From NCBI GenBank assembly GCA_943787575.1, contig CALSMY010000016.1, positions 1-53,360 of the forward strand: a stretch of DNA of 53,360 nt, written 5' to 3'. The notes below the pieces were generated by a model that saw only the letters and a program-made list of their open reading frames with translations, was not told where the DNA came from and searched no databases. Shown here piece by piece: positions 8,690 through 17,499 of the stretch. The stretch comes from an uncultured Opitutales bacterium (lineage in GTDB: Bacteria; Verrucomicrobiota; Verrucomicrobiia; Opitutales; Seribacteraceae). A program made the translations under genes and the position numbers. Positions within the stretch are counted from its first letter, which is position 1. The number at the start of each line of letters is the position of its first letter.

Positions 8690-9958
8690 ATGAAAATAAA
8701 CTCCATCCTTCATTCTTCTCTTTTCCTTCTCTTTCTTTTTTCGAGTTTTTCTTGTTCGCAGAGCGAAATTGGTCGGAATGCATCCGAGAAATTAAAAAGT
8801 GGTACCAATTATATTTCGGAGAAAAGCAGGCAAGCTTATCAATCGAGCAAGCAAGCCCTTGGTCTTAAGGAAATAGAACCACCCAAATCCTCCAAGCCCA
8901 TGACAGTATCCAAAAGAGTATTTGGAATATTGCCCGATGGTACCAAGGTCCATGAATTTCGCATGATAAACGAGAATGGGATGGAAGTGAGTGTTCTTGA
9001 ATATGGAGCTGCCATTCGCGATCTTATTGTAAAGGACAGGGACGGAAAAAAAGCGAATGTTTCCCTGGGTTTTCCAAACCTTGAGGATTACCTTGAGAAA
9101 AGCCCATATTTCGGATGCATTGCTGGTCGCTATGCTAATCGAATCGCTGAGGGGAAATTCACTTTGGATGGTGAAGTTTACCAGTTAGCCACCAATAATG
9201 GGCCTAACCATCTTCACGGGGGAGATAAGGGTTTTGATAAACGTGTATGGGTGGGCAAGCCTCTTGAGAGTGGTCTTGGTGTAAGCCTTTCTTATCGCAG
9301 TCCAGATGGAGAAGAGGGATACCCGGGATCACTTGCCACTACTGTGATTTATTCTTTATCAGAGGATGATAAATTAAGTGTAGAGATCGAGGCGGTTACT
9401 GATAAAGCCACCGTGATAAACCTGACCAATCATACATACTTCAACCTTGCGGGGGAGGGCGACCCAACCATTCTAGATCACCTTTTGACCTTGCCGGGTA
9501 GTTCCATTGTAGCCACGGATTCCACGAATATCCCCACTTCTTTTCAACATGTTGGTGGCACCCCTTTTGATTTTAGGTACCCCACATTGATCGGTGCACG
9601 AATCGAGGGAGACCATACTCAACTAATTGTTGGAAAAGGATACGACCACACTTGGGTGATTCCTCCAGCCAAAGAGAACTTGGCTCATGCGGCAACTCTG
9701 AAAGATCCCGCAAGCGGGAGAGTGCTCAAATTGTATACCGATCAACCAGGAGTCCAGTTTTACAGCGGTAACTACCTGGACGGAACTTTGACTGGTTCTG
9801 GGGGGCAGCCTTATCCCTTGCGCTCGGGGTTGTGTCTAGAGCCCCAGTTTTATCCAGATAGCCCGAATCATCAGGGTGAATCGGGTTGGAAATCCTGTGT
9901 ACTTCGTCCAGGCGAAACTTACCGTCATCTATCCGTTTACGAATTCTCGACCGAATAA
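8690..9958 (+). CDS. Aldose 1-epimerase (galactose mutarotase), predicted lipoprotein
   Basis: A 422-residue enzyme that interconverts alpha and beta anomers of hexoses. The N-terminus has a hydrophobic signal core ending in a SFSC lipobox (Cys about residue 22), then a ~45-residue polar, Lys/Ser-rich linker, so it should be a lipid-anchored extracytoplasmic protein rather than the common cytoplasmic form. Mutarotase features: YGAAIRDLIV, GRYANRIAEGKF, NGPNHLHGG (catalytic/substrate His), NLTNHTYFNLAG (second His), GYDHTWV, QPGVQFYSGNYLDG and LEPQFYPDSPNH, which contains the catalytic Glu. It precedes glycogen phosphorylase on the same strand, though a 102-bp gap makes co-transcription uncertain. 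Confidence 0.9.
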   Translation: MKINSILHSSLFLLFLFSSFSCSQSEIGRNASEKLKSGTNYISEKSRQAYQSSKQALGLKEIEPPKSSKPMTVSKRVFGILPDGTKVHEFRMINENGMEVSVLEYGAAIRDLIVKDRDGKKANVSLGFPNLEDYLEKSPYFGCIAGRYANRIAEGKFTLDGEVYQLATNNGPNHLHGGDKGFDKRVWVGKPLESGLGVSLSYRSPDGEEGYPGSLATTVIYSLSEDDKLSVEIEAVTDKATVINLTNHTYFNLAGEGDPTILDHLLTLPGSSIVATDSTNIPTSFQHVGGTPFDFRYPTLIGARIEGDHTQLIVGKGYDHTWVIPPAKENLAHAATLKDPASGRVLKLYTDQPGVQFYSGNYLDGTLTGSGGQPYPLRSGLCLEPQFYPDSPNHQGESGWKSCVLRPGETYRHLSVYEFSTE

Positions 9959-10060
9959 AGCTAGTTTTTCCCGATTACAGGGAAAAAGAATCGTATTTTT
10001 ATTTGAAAAAGGTTACTTTGGCACACTTCGTGCCAATCTCTTTATGTCCCTTTTTCATTC

Positions 10061-12541
10061 ATGACTAAATTAAAAGAAGCTTCTTCCGAATCGACCTCTT
10101 CAACCTCTGAGCACTCATTGGTTGAGGAATTAAAAAGTTCCATTCTTCAACAACTCAAACTCAACCTTGCCCGCAGCAAGGATGCAGCATCTTCTCAGGA
10201 AGTATGGACAGCAGTGTGCCTCGCTGTAAGGGAGAGGATAATGGAACAATATATTCAAACCCAAAAAGCTCACTTGGATGCAGATTCCCGGCGTATTCAC
10301 TACCTGAGCTTGGAATACTTGATGGGGCGTTTGTTGAATGCGAACCTTTGCAATTTAGGCATTAGAGAATCCCTCGATCAGGCTTTAAATGAATTGGGTT
10401 TTGAATTGCCTGAACTTTGCGAGGAGGAACATGATATGGGGTTGGGAAATGGAGGCTTGGGTCGTTTAGCCGCTTGTTTTCTTGATTCCATGGCGACGAT
10501 GGATCTTCCTGCCATTGGATATGGTATTCATTACCAGTATGGATTGTTTAAACAAGAGTTTGAAAACGGTCGGCAAATAGAAAAACCAGATGATTGGCGT
10601 CGTTTTGGAAATCCCTGGGAAATTGCCCGTCCCCAGTTTATTCAAAAAGTAAAGCTCTACGGGCATGTGGAGCACGATTATGATGACCGTGGAAATTATC
10701 GACCCCGTTGGGTTGGTGCACGGGTAGTCGATGGCTTGCCATTTGATGTTGCCATCGTGGGATACGGGGCAAAAACAGTAAATTTTTTAAGGCTTTGGGA
10801 ATCTAAGGCATCTGAGGAATTTGACTTGGATATCTTTAATCAGGGGGGATATGTCGAGGCTGTGCGTGAAAAAGCCACGGTCGAAACAATATCCAAAGTC
10901 CTTTACCCGAATGACGAAACCGAGAGTGGTAAAGAGCTTCGCTTGGTTCAGCAATATTTTTTCGTCTCCTGCTCATTGCGGGATATGATTGCAAGGTATC
11001 AGAGGAGTCATAAGGGCTGGGAGTCATTTACTGAAAAGGTAGTTGTACAACTCAACGACACCCACCCCGCGGTTGCTATTCTTGAACTTCTACGGATTTT
11101 AGTGGACGAGGAAGAAATGCAATGGGAGCAGGCTTGGGATATCGTTCGGCGAACCTTTGCTTACACCAATCATACCTTGCTCCCAGAGGCTTTGGAAACT
11201 TGGAGTGAGGGCTTGTTTGCCAAAGTTTTGCCAAGGCATTACGATTTAGTCTTGGAGGTAAACCGACGCTTCCTGGATCAGGAAATTGAAAAAATTGCAC
11301 CGGGAGACGCCGGTCGCAGGCACCGTATGGCCATCGTGGCCGACGGACAGATACGCATGGCTCATTTATCCGTAGTGGGCAGCCATTCAGTCAACGGAGT
11401 TGCTGCCTTGCATACTAAATTATTAAAGGAGAGATTGCTTCGCGAATTTGCCGAGTTGTATCCCGATCGTTTCAATAACAAGACAAACGGGATTACTCCC
11501 CGGCGCTGGTTGATCGGGTGCAATCCAGAACTTGCTGATCTTGTCAACTCTACCATTGGTTCGGAATGGATAACTGATGCCTCTTTACTTCGAGGCTTAG
11601 AGAAACATGCTGAGGTTGCCTCTTTCCGTGAGGATTTTCGAGCGATTAAAAATCGGAACAAACAAACGCTCGCTCATATCGTCGGGCAAAGGTTTGGCTT
11701 GGAGATTAACCCGGATGCCCTCTTTGATGTTCAAATCAAAAGATTGCACGAATACAAACGTCAGCATCTCAATCTTTTGCACATCCTTACTCTTTACCGT
11801 AGGCTTTTACAAAATCCGGATTTGGAAATTCCCCCACGCGTTTTCATTTTTGGCGCCAAAGCGGCACCAGGATATCATATGGCCAAGGTAATTATCCATG
11901 CAATCAACCTGGTTGCCCAAAAAATTAATACCGATCCCAGGATAAAAGACATGCTCAAGGTCTTCTTTTGGCCAAATTATGGAGTTTCCGCGGCTGAATG
12001 CATCATACCTGCCAGTGATTTATCCGAACAAATTTCTACTGCCGGTAAAGAAGCTTCAGGAACTGGAAATATGAAATTTGCCCTCAATGGTGCCCTTACT
12101 GTTGGGACCCTGGATGGTGCGAATGTCGAAATCCTCGAAGAAGTGGGGGAGGAAAATATTTTCATTTTTGGCCAATCAGTCGAAGGGGTCGAGAAATTGC
12201 GCCAGGAGGGATATGATCCATTTTCCTATTACGAAAGCGATAGCGAATTAAAAGCCGTTCTGGATTGGTTGTCCTCCGATTTTTTCTGCCCAGGTAAGGG
12301 TGGCTTGATCGCTGATTTGAGTAAGGGATTGTTAGACTGGGGAGATCCTTATCTTGTACTTGCAGATTACCGTGCTTACATTGACGCTCAGGATACAGCG
12401 GGTAAGACCTACTTAGATCAGGAAAAGTGGTCCGCTATGGCAATTCGTAATGTTGCCGGTTCCGGGAAGTTTTCTTCTGATCGAACCATTGGAGAATATG
12501 CCCGGGATGTGTGGAAATTAGACCCCGTTCAGGTACCTTGA
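10061..12541 (+). CDS. glgP: Glycogen/starch (maltodextrin) phosphorylase
   Basis: 826 residues, the normal length for GT35 phosphorylases, which release glucose-1-phosphate from alpha-1,4-glucans using PLP as catalytic phosphate. Visible signatures: [16 protein letters not shown] near the N-terminus, [15 protein letters not shown], the VQLNDTHPA segment, [20 protein letters not shown], and [16 protein letters not shown] with the PLP-binding Lys (about residue 672) followed by [10 protein letters not shown]. It is cytoplasmic. The first ~25 residues are Ser/Thr/Glu-rich and not conserved in type, but no nearer start is better. Its TGA stop overlaps a TTG that may start the DUF3108 gene. Confidence 0.96.
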   Translation: MTKLKEASSESTSSTSEHSLVEELKSSILQQLKLNLARSKDAASSQEVWTAVCLAVRERIMEQYIQTQKAHLDADSRRIHYLSLEYLMGRLLNANLCNLGIRESLDQALNELGFELPELCEEEHDMGLGNGGLGRLAACFLDSMATMDLPAIGYGIHYQYGLFKQEFENGRQIEKPDDWRRFGNPWEIARPQFIQKVKLYGHVEHDYDDRGNYRPRWVGARVVDGLPFDVAIVGYGAKTVNFLRLWESKASEEFDLDIFNQGGYVEAVREKATVETISKVLYPNDETESGKELRLVQQYFFVSCSLRDMIARYQRSHKGWESFTEKVVVQLNDTHPAVAILELLRILVDEEEMQWEQAWDIVRRTFAYTNHTLLPEALETWSEGLFAKVLPRHYDLVLEVNRRFLDQEIEKIAPGDAGRRHRMAIVADGQIRMAHLSVVGSHSVNGVAALHTKLLKERLLREFAELYPDRFNNKTNGITPRRWLIGCNPELADLVNSTIGSEWITDASLLRGLEKHAEVASFREDFRAIKNRNKQTLAHIVGQRFGLEINPDALFDVQIKRLHEYKRQHLNLLHILTLYRRLLQNPDLEIPPRVFIFGAKAAPGYHMAKVIIHAINLVAQKINTDPRIKDMLKVFFWPNYGVSAAECIIPASDLSEQISTAGKEASGTGNMKFALNGALTVGTLDGANVEILEEVGEENIFIFGQSVEGVEKLRQEGYDPFSYYESDSELKAVLDWLSSDFFCPGKGGLIADLSKGLLDWGDPYLVLADYRAYIDAQDTAGKTYLDQEKWSAMAIRNVAGSGKFSSDRTIGEYARDVWKLDPVQVP

Positions 12542-12577
12542 GTCGTTACCTCTGGTTTATCGCTGCACTTATTAGTA

Positions 12578-13318
12578 GTGCGAGTGGGGGGTCTTTGTGG
12601 TGGAGAACTAGATCAACCAGTTTCTTTACCTTTTCAGGTTGGTGAAAGGCTCGAGTACAACCTGAAGTGGGGCTTCTTTCCGGTAGGATCGGCTGTAATG
12701 GAGGTACTCCCGGAAGACTCTCAAGATACGGATGGGCCCAAAATAATCCGTTTTTCAGTACGGACTAATTCCTTTGCCGATACTTTTTACAAAGTTCGTA
12801 CCCAAATAAGTAGTACCATAGATCCTTTATTTACGCGGGCACTCCGGTATGAAAAATCTCAAAGCGAGGGAAGTACCAGGCGTGAAATTGTAGTGGATTA
12901 CGATTATGATCGGGGAGAGGCACGCTATGTGCAAAACGACTCAAGTCCGGTGGTTACCTCTATCCCAGGTCCAGTCTTTGATCCCCTCTCCATCGCTTAC
13001 TTCTTTCGTTTGCATCCTTTGCAACCAGGTGGAGAAACTCGTTTGCCCACTTGTGACGGTAAACGATTTCGCGAAGTGATTGTACGGGCGGGCCAGAGAG
13101 AAAAAATAAAATTACCCATGGGTAAAGTGGTTGCGATCGGAACCACACCTGCAATGGAAAACTTAGGTGGAGTTTTTAATAAAAGCCCGAAGGGAATGCT
13201 TCGGGTTTGGTACAGCGATGATGAAAGAAGAGTGCCGGTGCGTGTAAGCAGTAAAGTAATTGTGGGTAGTTTTACCGCTACTCTAACTTCTGCAAATCCT
13301 CCACTCTTACTTAAATAA
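12578..13318 (+). CDS. DUF3108 domain-containing protein, probably exported; 5' end appears frameshifted
   Basis: From GTG 12578 the ORF gives 246 residues of the DUF3108 type: FQVGERLEYNLKWGFFPVG at the start of the domain, strands such as VRTNSFADTFYKVRTQISST, and a C-terminal KGMLRVWYSDDERRVPVRVS. The family is found in Gram-negative bacteria and is of unknown function, probably a periplasmic beta-rich protein. As read it lacks a signal peptide. A good one ([16 protein letters not shown]) lies immediately upstream in frame 1, starting at TTG 12538 which overlaps the glgP stop. The two frames join if the G6 run at 12586-12591 were G5; 12538-13318 is 781 nt, 3n+1. The true start is therefore probably 12538. 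Confidence 0.72.
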   Translation: MRVGGLCGGELDQPVSLPFQVGERLEYNLKWGFFPVGSAVMEVLPEDSQDTDGPKIIRFSVRTNSFADTFYKVRTQISSTIDPLFTRALRYEKSQSEGSTRREIVVDYDYDRGEARYVQNDSSPVVTSIPGPVFDPLSIAYFFRLHPLQPGGETRLPTCDGKRFREVIVRAGQREKIKLPMGKVVAIGTTPAMENLGGVFNKSPKGMLRVWYSDDERRVPVRVSSKVIVGSFTATLTSANPPLLLK

Positions 13319-13342
13319 TTTTCTGACCTGAAAGAGGTAGCT

Positions 13343-14233
13343 TTAATCGCTTCCTGGACCTTCTTTGAGTAGTTCGATAAAGGAACGTAAGGCAGGAGTA
13401 AGCATTCTTGTTTGTTTATGAATAATTGCCAAAGGGCGGTTGTGGATACCGCCTTCAAGTTTGAAGCTTACTAATTGCTTTCTTTCTACTTCATTTACCA
13501 CAGTGCTTGCTGGCAAAATGGCCAACCCCGCATTGATTTCAATCGCTCGCTTGACGGTTTCGACATTATCAAACTCCATGACAATTGATACATCAACTCC
13601 GGCTTTATCCAAAATCTCATCGGTAGCTTTGCGGGTGGGGATATCTTTTTCAAAAGCAATGAACTCCAAACCCTGTAAATCCTTGATTGCAACCATGCGT
13701 TTTTCGCAGAGTGGATGCTCTGGGCTCATTGCAACGATTAATTCATCATTGGTGAACGGGATAATTTCGAGATCCTTTTGCGGAACAGGAAAGGCAATTA
13801 AACCAAGATCTGCATTGCCATGGAGGACATCATCGTAGACCAAGTTTGCTCGTCGGTATTCCACCCGAGCATTGACGGAGGGGAATTCCTTGAGAAAGGT
13901 TTTAAGGTAGGGGGGTAAGACATGCAGGCCGATACTGTTTACTGTGGAAATTTGAACTGTTCCGCTGACCACATTACGCATCTCTTGAATTTCGCAACTT
14001 AAACGATCATAGAGATTAAGAATTTCCTTAAAGGTCGAGTAAAGGGCGGTTCCTTGTGGCGTTAAGCGAAATTTCTTTTGATTCCTATCAATGATTAGCA
14101 TTTGATAGTGGGATTCCATCGCCTTGAGTTGCTGGCTCACTGCGGATTGAGTGACTTCGTTTAACTTGGCTGCTTTGGAAAAACTTTTACTTTCGACCAA
14201 ATCGCAGAAGGTTTTGAAATTCTGAATGTGCAT
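13343..14233 (-). CDS. LysR-family transcriptional regulator
   Basis: 296 residues with the standard layout: an N-terminal winged HTH (NFKTFCDLVESKSFSKAAKL then VTQSAVSQQLKAME), a linker helix, and a periplasmic-binding-protein-like effector domain from about residue 88 (GTVQISTVNSIGLHVLPPYL; later DLGLIAFP and AGLAILPAS). It resembles CysL/CbbR-type members, but the effector cannot be told from sequence. It lies divergent from the yggS-family gene across about 50 bp, a common arrangement in which the LysR protein controls itself and the neighbour; this is inference. It converges on the DUF3108 gene, with a 24-bp gap. Confidence 0.9.
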   Translation of the reverse strand: MHIQNFKTFCDLVESKSFSKAAKLNEVTQSAVSQQLKAMESHYQMLIIDRNQKKFRLTPQGTALYSTFKEILNLYDRLSCEIQEMRNVVSGTVQISTVNSIGLHVLPPYLKTFLKEFPSVNARVEYRRANLVYDDVLHGNADLGLIAFPVPQKDLEIIPFTNDELIVAMSPEHPLCEKRMVAIKDLQGLEFIAFEKDIPTRKATDEILDKAGVDVSIVMEFDNVETVKRAIEINAGLAILPASTVVNEVERKQLVSFKLEGGIHNRPLAIIHKQTRMLTPALRSFIELLKEGPGSD

Positions 14234-14284
14234 TTGCTTATAATCTGAACTAATTTATAAAATAGAATTACACAAGCCATACTT

Positions 14285-14977
14285 ATGATAAGCCAGGAAG
14301 TTTTTTTGAATAATTTAATTGTGGTTAAGGAAAGGATCTCGGAAGCATGTGCTGCGTGCGGTCGAAACCCTGAGGAAGTCGCCTTACTGCCAGTAACCAA
14401 AAACTGGCCGGTCGATGCGGTTGAGCACTGTGTTTCGTCGGGCATTAATCGGGTTGGTGAGAACCGAGTCCAGGAAGCTGCCATTAAACAGGAACAAATC
14501 GAAGGAGTGGATTGGGAATTAATCGGACATTTGCAAAGTAATAAGGTCAATCAGGTGGTAGGGCGATTTGCCCGCATACAAACTTTGGATTCTTTAAAAT
14601 TAATTCGTAAGGTGCAGGCTGCTGCTGAGAAAATTAATCATCCTATGGCCATACTTCTTCAGGTAAATGCTGGGAACGATCCGGCCAAATACGGATTTAA
14701 AATTGAAGAATCAGCCTTTGCTCTCGATGAAATCTTAAAATCTTCCCACCTTGTAATTGAAGGATTAATGACGATTGCACCTTATTCCCCTGATGATCCA
14801 TCGGTAGCCCGGAAATGTTTTGATCAATTGGCTGAATTACGCCAATCGTTACAGCAAAGCCATGGTGTAAGCTTGGATGAACTATCCATGGGTATGTCTG
14901 ATGATTTGTTTCATGCTATTGCTGCCGGCAGCACGATGATTCGGGTCGGTTCGGCCTTATTTGGTAGCCGAAAATAA
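14285..14977 (+). CDS. YggS/PLPBP family pyridoxal-phosphate homeostasis protein
   Basis: 230 residues, typical for the family of fold-type III PLP proteins that buffer vitamin B6 pools and have no proven enzymatic reaction. The PLP Lys is K39 in LLPVTKNWP. Other signatures: GENRVQEA, WELIGHLQSNKVNQVV, LLQVNAGNDPAKYGF, GLMTIAPY, and SMGMSDDLFHAIAAGSTMIRVGSALFG-type phosphate loop near the C-terminus. ATG 14285 is followed directly by the family's N-terminal helix. Divergent from the LysR gene and convergent with the SNF2 gene. Confidence 0.92.
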   Translation: MISQEVFLNNLIVVKERISEACAACGRNPEEVALLPVTKNWPVDAVEHCVSSGINRVGENRVQEAAIKQEQIEGVDWELIGHLQSNKVNQVVGRFARIQTLDSLKLIRKVQAAAEKINHPMAILLQVNAGNDPAKYGFKIEESAFALDEILKSSHLVIEGLMTIAPYSPDDPSVARKCFDQLAELRQSLQQSHGVSLDELSMGMSDDLFHAIAAGSTMIRVGSALFGSRK

Positions 14978-15023
14978 ATTCCCGTTTATTCGGTTTTAGG
15001 ATAAAAAAAGAAAACTTTATAAT

Positions 15024-17486
15024 TTAGATCAACTCCCTTAAATCTTGAACAGAAAGTTTTAAATTAGCGGCTTCTGATTCATCAAATACTTGTTCGAGTA
15101 ACTTTCTTTTTTCTTTTTGCAGGTCTAGTACTTTTTCTTCCACGGTTCCTGAAGTTATAAGTTTGTAGACATTAACTTGTTTATCTTGGCCAATCCGGTG
15201 CGCCCTGTCTGTGGCTTGAGCTTCAGCGGCCGGATTCCACCATGGATCAAAATGAACCACCACATCTGCCGCCGTAAGGTTTAAACCAGTGCCTCCAGCC
15301 TTGAGGGAAATCAGGAATACCGGGATGGATTCGTCTTCTTGAAAACGATCGACTTGAGCCATGCGATCGGTAGTTGAACCATCAAGATAACAAAAGGGCA
15401 AGTCAGCGGATTGAAGTTCAGCCTTGAGTAATTTAAGCACTTGAACGAATTGAGAGAAGACCAACATGCGGTGGCCTCCTTCAAGGCAGTTGTAAAGCAG
15501 TTCACGAAAGGCGTTCATTTTGCAGGATCGATAAGTTTCCAAATCCGGATTAACCAATCGGGGGTCGCAACAGGTTTGGCGAAGGCGAAGGAGTTGAGTC
15601 AGCGTTTTCATACGCATTGCTCCTTCAGTGGCCCCTGAATCTGCCATCTTATCTAGTTCGCTTTCCGCTGACCTTCTAATTTGTTCATAGCAATCTTTTT
15701 GGTCCTGAGTGAGATCCAGGTAGAGTACCTGTTCGATTTTCTCTGGAAGTTCTGGAGCAACTTCCCGTTTGGATCGGCGTAGTAGGTAGGGGGCTGCCTG
15801 TTTAAGAATTCTTTGTTCGTGCCAAACTCTTTCGTCTCCTCTGGTGCCCTCAGGAAGTCGGGGATTAGCCCCGGGAAGAAGAAATTCCAAGAGGGAAAGA
15901 AGGTCGGATACACTGTTTTCGATTGGAGTACCTGTGAGAAGCATACGCCCCTCAGATGTAAGGGATGCGGTGGCCTTGGCGTTTTGAGTTCGTCTGTTTT
16001 TAAGGTGTTGTGCTTCGTCGCCAATCACACAGAGAAAGGGAAAATCCCTGAACATTTCAAGGTCTCGAGAAAGCGTGCCATAGGAGGTAATAACGAGGTC
16101 GAACTTGCCCAGGAAAGATGGGGTGGTCGCTCGGTTAGAGCCGTGGTGAGAGTATACCTCGAAGGACGGACAAAAACGGATGGCTTCTCGCTTCCAATTT
16201 TCTACCAACGAGGCAGGGCAGATAACGAGAGATGTTTTAACCGGGCCCCCTCGTTTTCTAAGGCATGATAAAAAGGCAAGAGTTTGCAGCGTTTTACCCA
16301 AGCCCATTTCATCCGCAAGGATACCTCCAAGGCCGTGGTCAAACAAATGAAGCATCCAAGCTGTTCCAATAATTTGATAAGGCCTGAGAATTTTTTCCAA
16401 ACCGTCTTTGGGGATAGGCGAGTTTAGGGAAGATAGGTCCCGCAGGGCTAGGCCGCGTTTTTTCCATTGAGCAGGCGGGCGAAAGCGGGGGTCGGCTTCC
16501 GCTAAAAAAGTTTCCAGTGTTGTTGATTGAAAACGGGAAACACAGTGAGATGATTGGGCAAGCAAAGGGCTGTCAGCTTGTCCGGATGCCTGCCTTTGCA
16601 CATGTGCGGTTTTTTCACGCAGTTCTTTAGTTAACAAAAAGGTAAGGTTGCCATGTTTGAAATGATTTCGCCCTGTTGCCAAAGCATGTTCAATTTCTTC
16701 GATTGGAGCATCTCCTGCTTCAATTCTGGACTCAACCTCAATAAGTTCACCGCTTTCCTTGGCATTGATTCGCAGGACCGCATGTTTGATCGAAGAGGTA
16801 AGTTTTCGAAAATTCTCAGTGAAGACCGCGTCGTAATCAAGATCGAGTTCTTCTTGGTGCGATGCTAAAAAGTCCAGTACCTTGGATGCATCTCTTAACC
16901 ACCACCAGTGCCTGTGCGAGCGATCACGGATAAAACTCCACTCCCTGAGCAATCTCAAAACTTCTGAATGACTAGGGTGTTCGGAACTTGGCAGGATAAT
17001 CCGTAAATATTCGGTCGAACCTTCCACCTCGATAGGAGGTCCCCTGTATTCGGGCAAATCGGGTACAGGGCTTTCCTCGGGAATGGGATCATTCACGCTG
17101 GTGATATCACGAACTTTTCGCGGCTGCTTGGATTCAGGAGGGTTCAGGTATTCGCTTACTCCTTCGAGTCCAGATTCGATCCAAGGGATGGAGGAGTCTG
17201 GAGAATTTGCCGGGTAAAAACACTCGATCCGATCCAAAAGTTTAAGCAGTTCGTGGGCTTGCCCCAGATCTAGTTGAAAAAAAGAGGAAAGCTTTCCTCC
17301 GCACCATTGGGAAAGTGCAAAGAGGGCTGAGCGCTCGGCGTCAGGCAATCCTGCCAAGTCTTCCATCTCACATTTTTCAGGAGGTAAACGGTCGCCCGTT
17401 TCCTTTTCCAGTTCAATCTTGGCAGGTATGGCGTTTCGCTGAACACACCCAGCTAGGGTGGGGGGGAGCAATATTCGCAACCTCAA
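15024..17486 (-). CDS. SNF2-family DEAD/DEAH-box helicase-like ATPase
   Basis: 820 residues. The N-terminal ~350 residues are an accessory region of unknown role. The two-lobe SNF2 motor follows: motif I ADEMGLGKTLQT at about 391-402, Ia VICPASLVENW, II as GDEAQ (a DEAQ rather than DEAH box), III LLTGTPIENS, then the second lobe with MLVFSQFVQVL, YLDGSTT, FLISLKAGGTGLNL and DPWWNPAAEAQATDRAHRIGQ. Such proteins translocate on double-stranded DNA; bacterial members resemble RapA-class or HepA-like ATPases, but no specific role is assigned. There is no SWIM zinc finger at the N-terminus. It lies 13 bp downstream of alaS and is probably co-transcribed with it. Confidence 0.9.
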   Translation of the reverse strand: MRLRILLPPTLAGCVQRNAIPAKIELEKETGDRLPPEKCEMEDLAGLPDAERSALFALSQWCGGKLSSFFQLDLGQAHELLKLLDRIECFYPANSPDSSIPWIESGLEGVSEYLNPPESKQPRKVRDITSVNDPIPEESPVPDLPEYRGPPIEVEGSTEYLRIILPSSEHPSHSEVLRLLREWSFIRDRSHRHWWWLRDASKVLDFLASHQEELDLDYDAVFTENFRKLTSSIKHAVLRINAKESGELIEVESRIEAGDAPIEEIEHALATGRNHFKHGNLTFLLTKELREKTAHVQRQASGQADSPLLAQSSHCVSRFQSTTLETFLAEADPRFRPPAQWKKRGLALRDLSSLNSPIPKDGLEKILRPYQIIGTAWMLHLFDHGLGGILADEMGLGKTLQTLAFLSCLRKRGGPVKTSLVICPASLVENWKREAIRFCPSFEVYSHHGSNRATTPSFLGKFDLVITSYGTLSRDLEMFRDFPFLCVIGDEAQHLKNRRTQNAKATASLTSEGRMLLTGTPIENSVSDLLSLLEFLLPGANPRLPEGTRGDERVWHEQRILKQAAPYLLRRSKREVAPELPEKIEQVLYLDLTQDQKDCYEQIRRSAESELDKMADSGATEGAMRMKTLTQLLRLRQTCCDPRLVNPDLETYRSCKMNAFRELLYNCLEGGHRMLVFSQFVQVLKLLKAELQSADLPFCYLDGSTTDRMAQVDRFQEDESIPVFLISLKAGGTGLNLTAADVVVHFDPWWNPAAEAQATDRAHRIGQDKQVNVYKLITSGTVEEKVLDLQKEKRKLLEQVFDESEAANLKLSVQDLRELI

Positions 17487-17499
17487 AAGATGGCTGAAT

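Noticed and set aside
15813-16268. Plus-strand ORF (151 aa) over the SNF2 gene
   Set aside because: No recognisable domain; it lies opposite conserved helicase motifs of the minus-strand gene.
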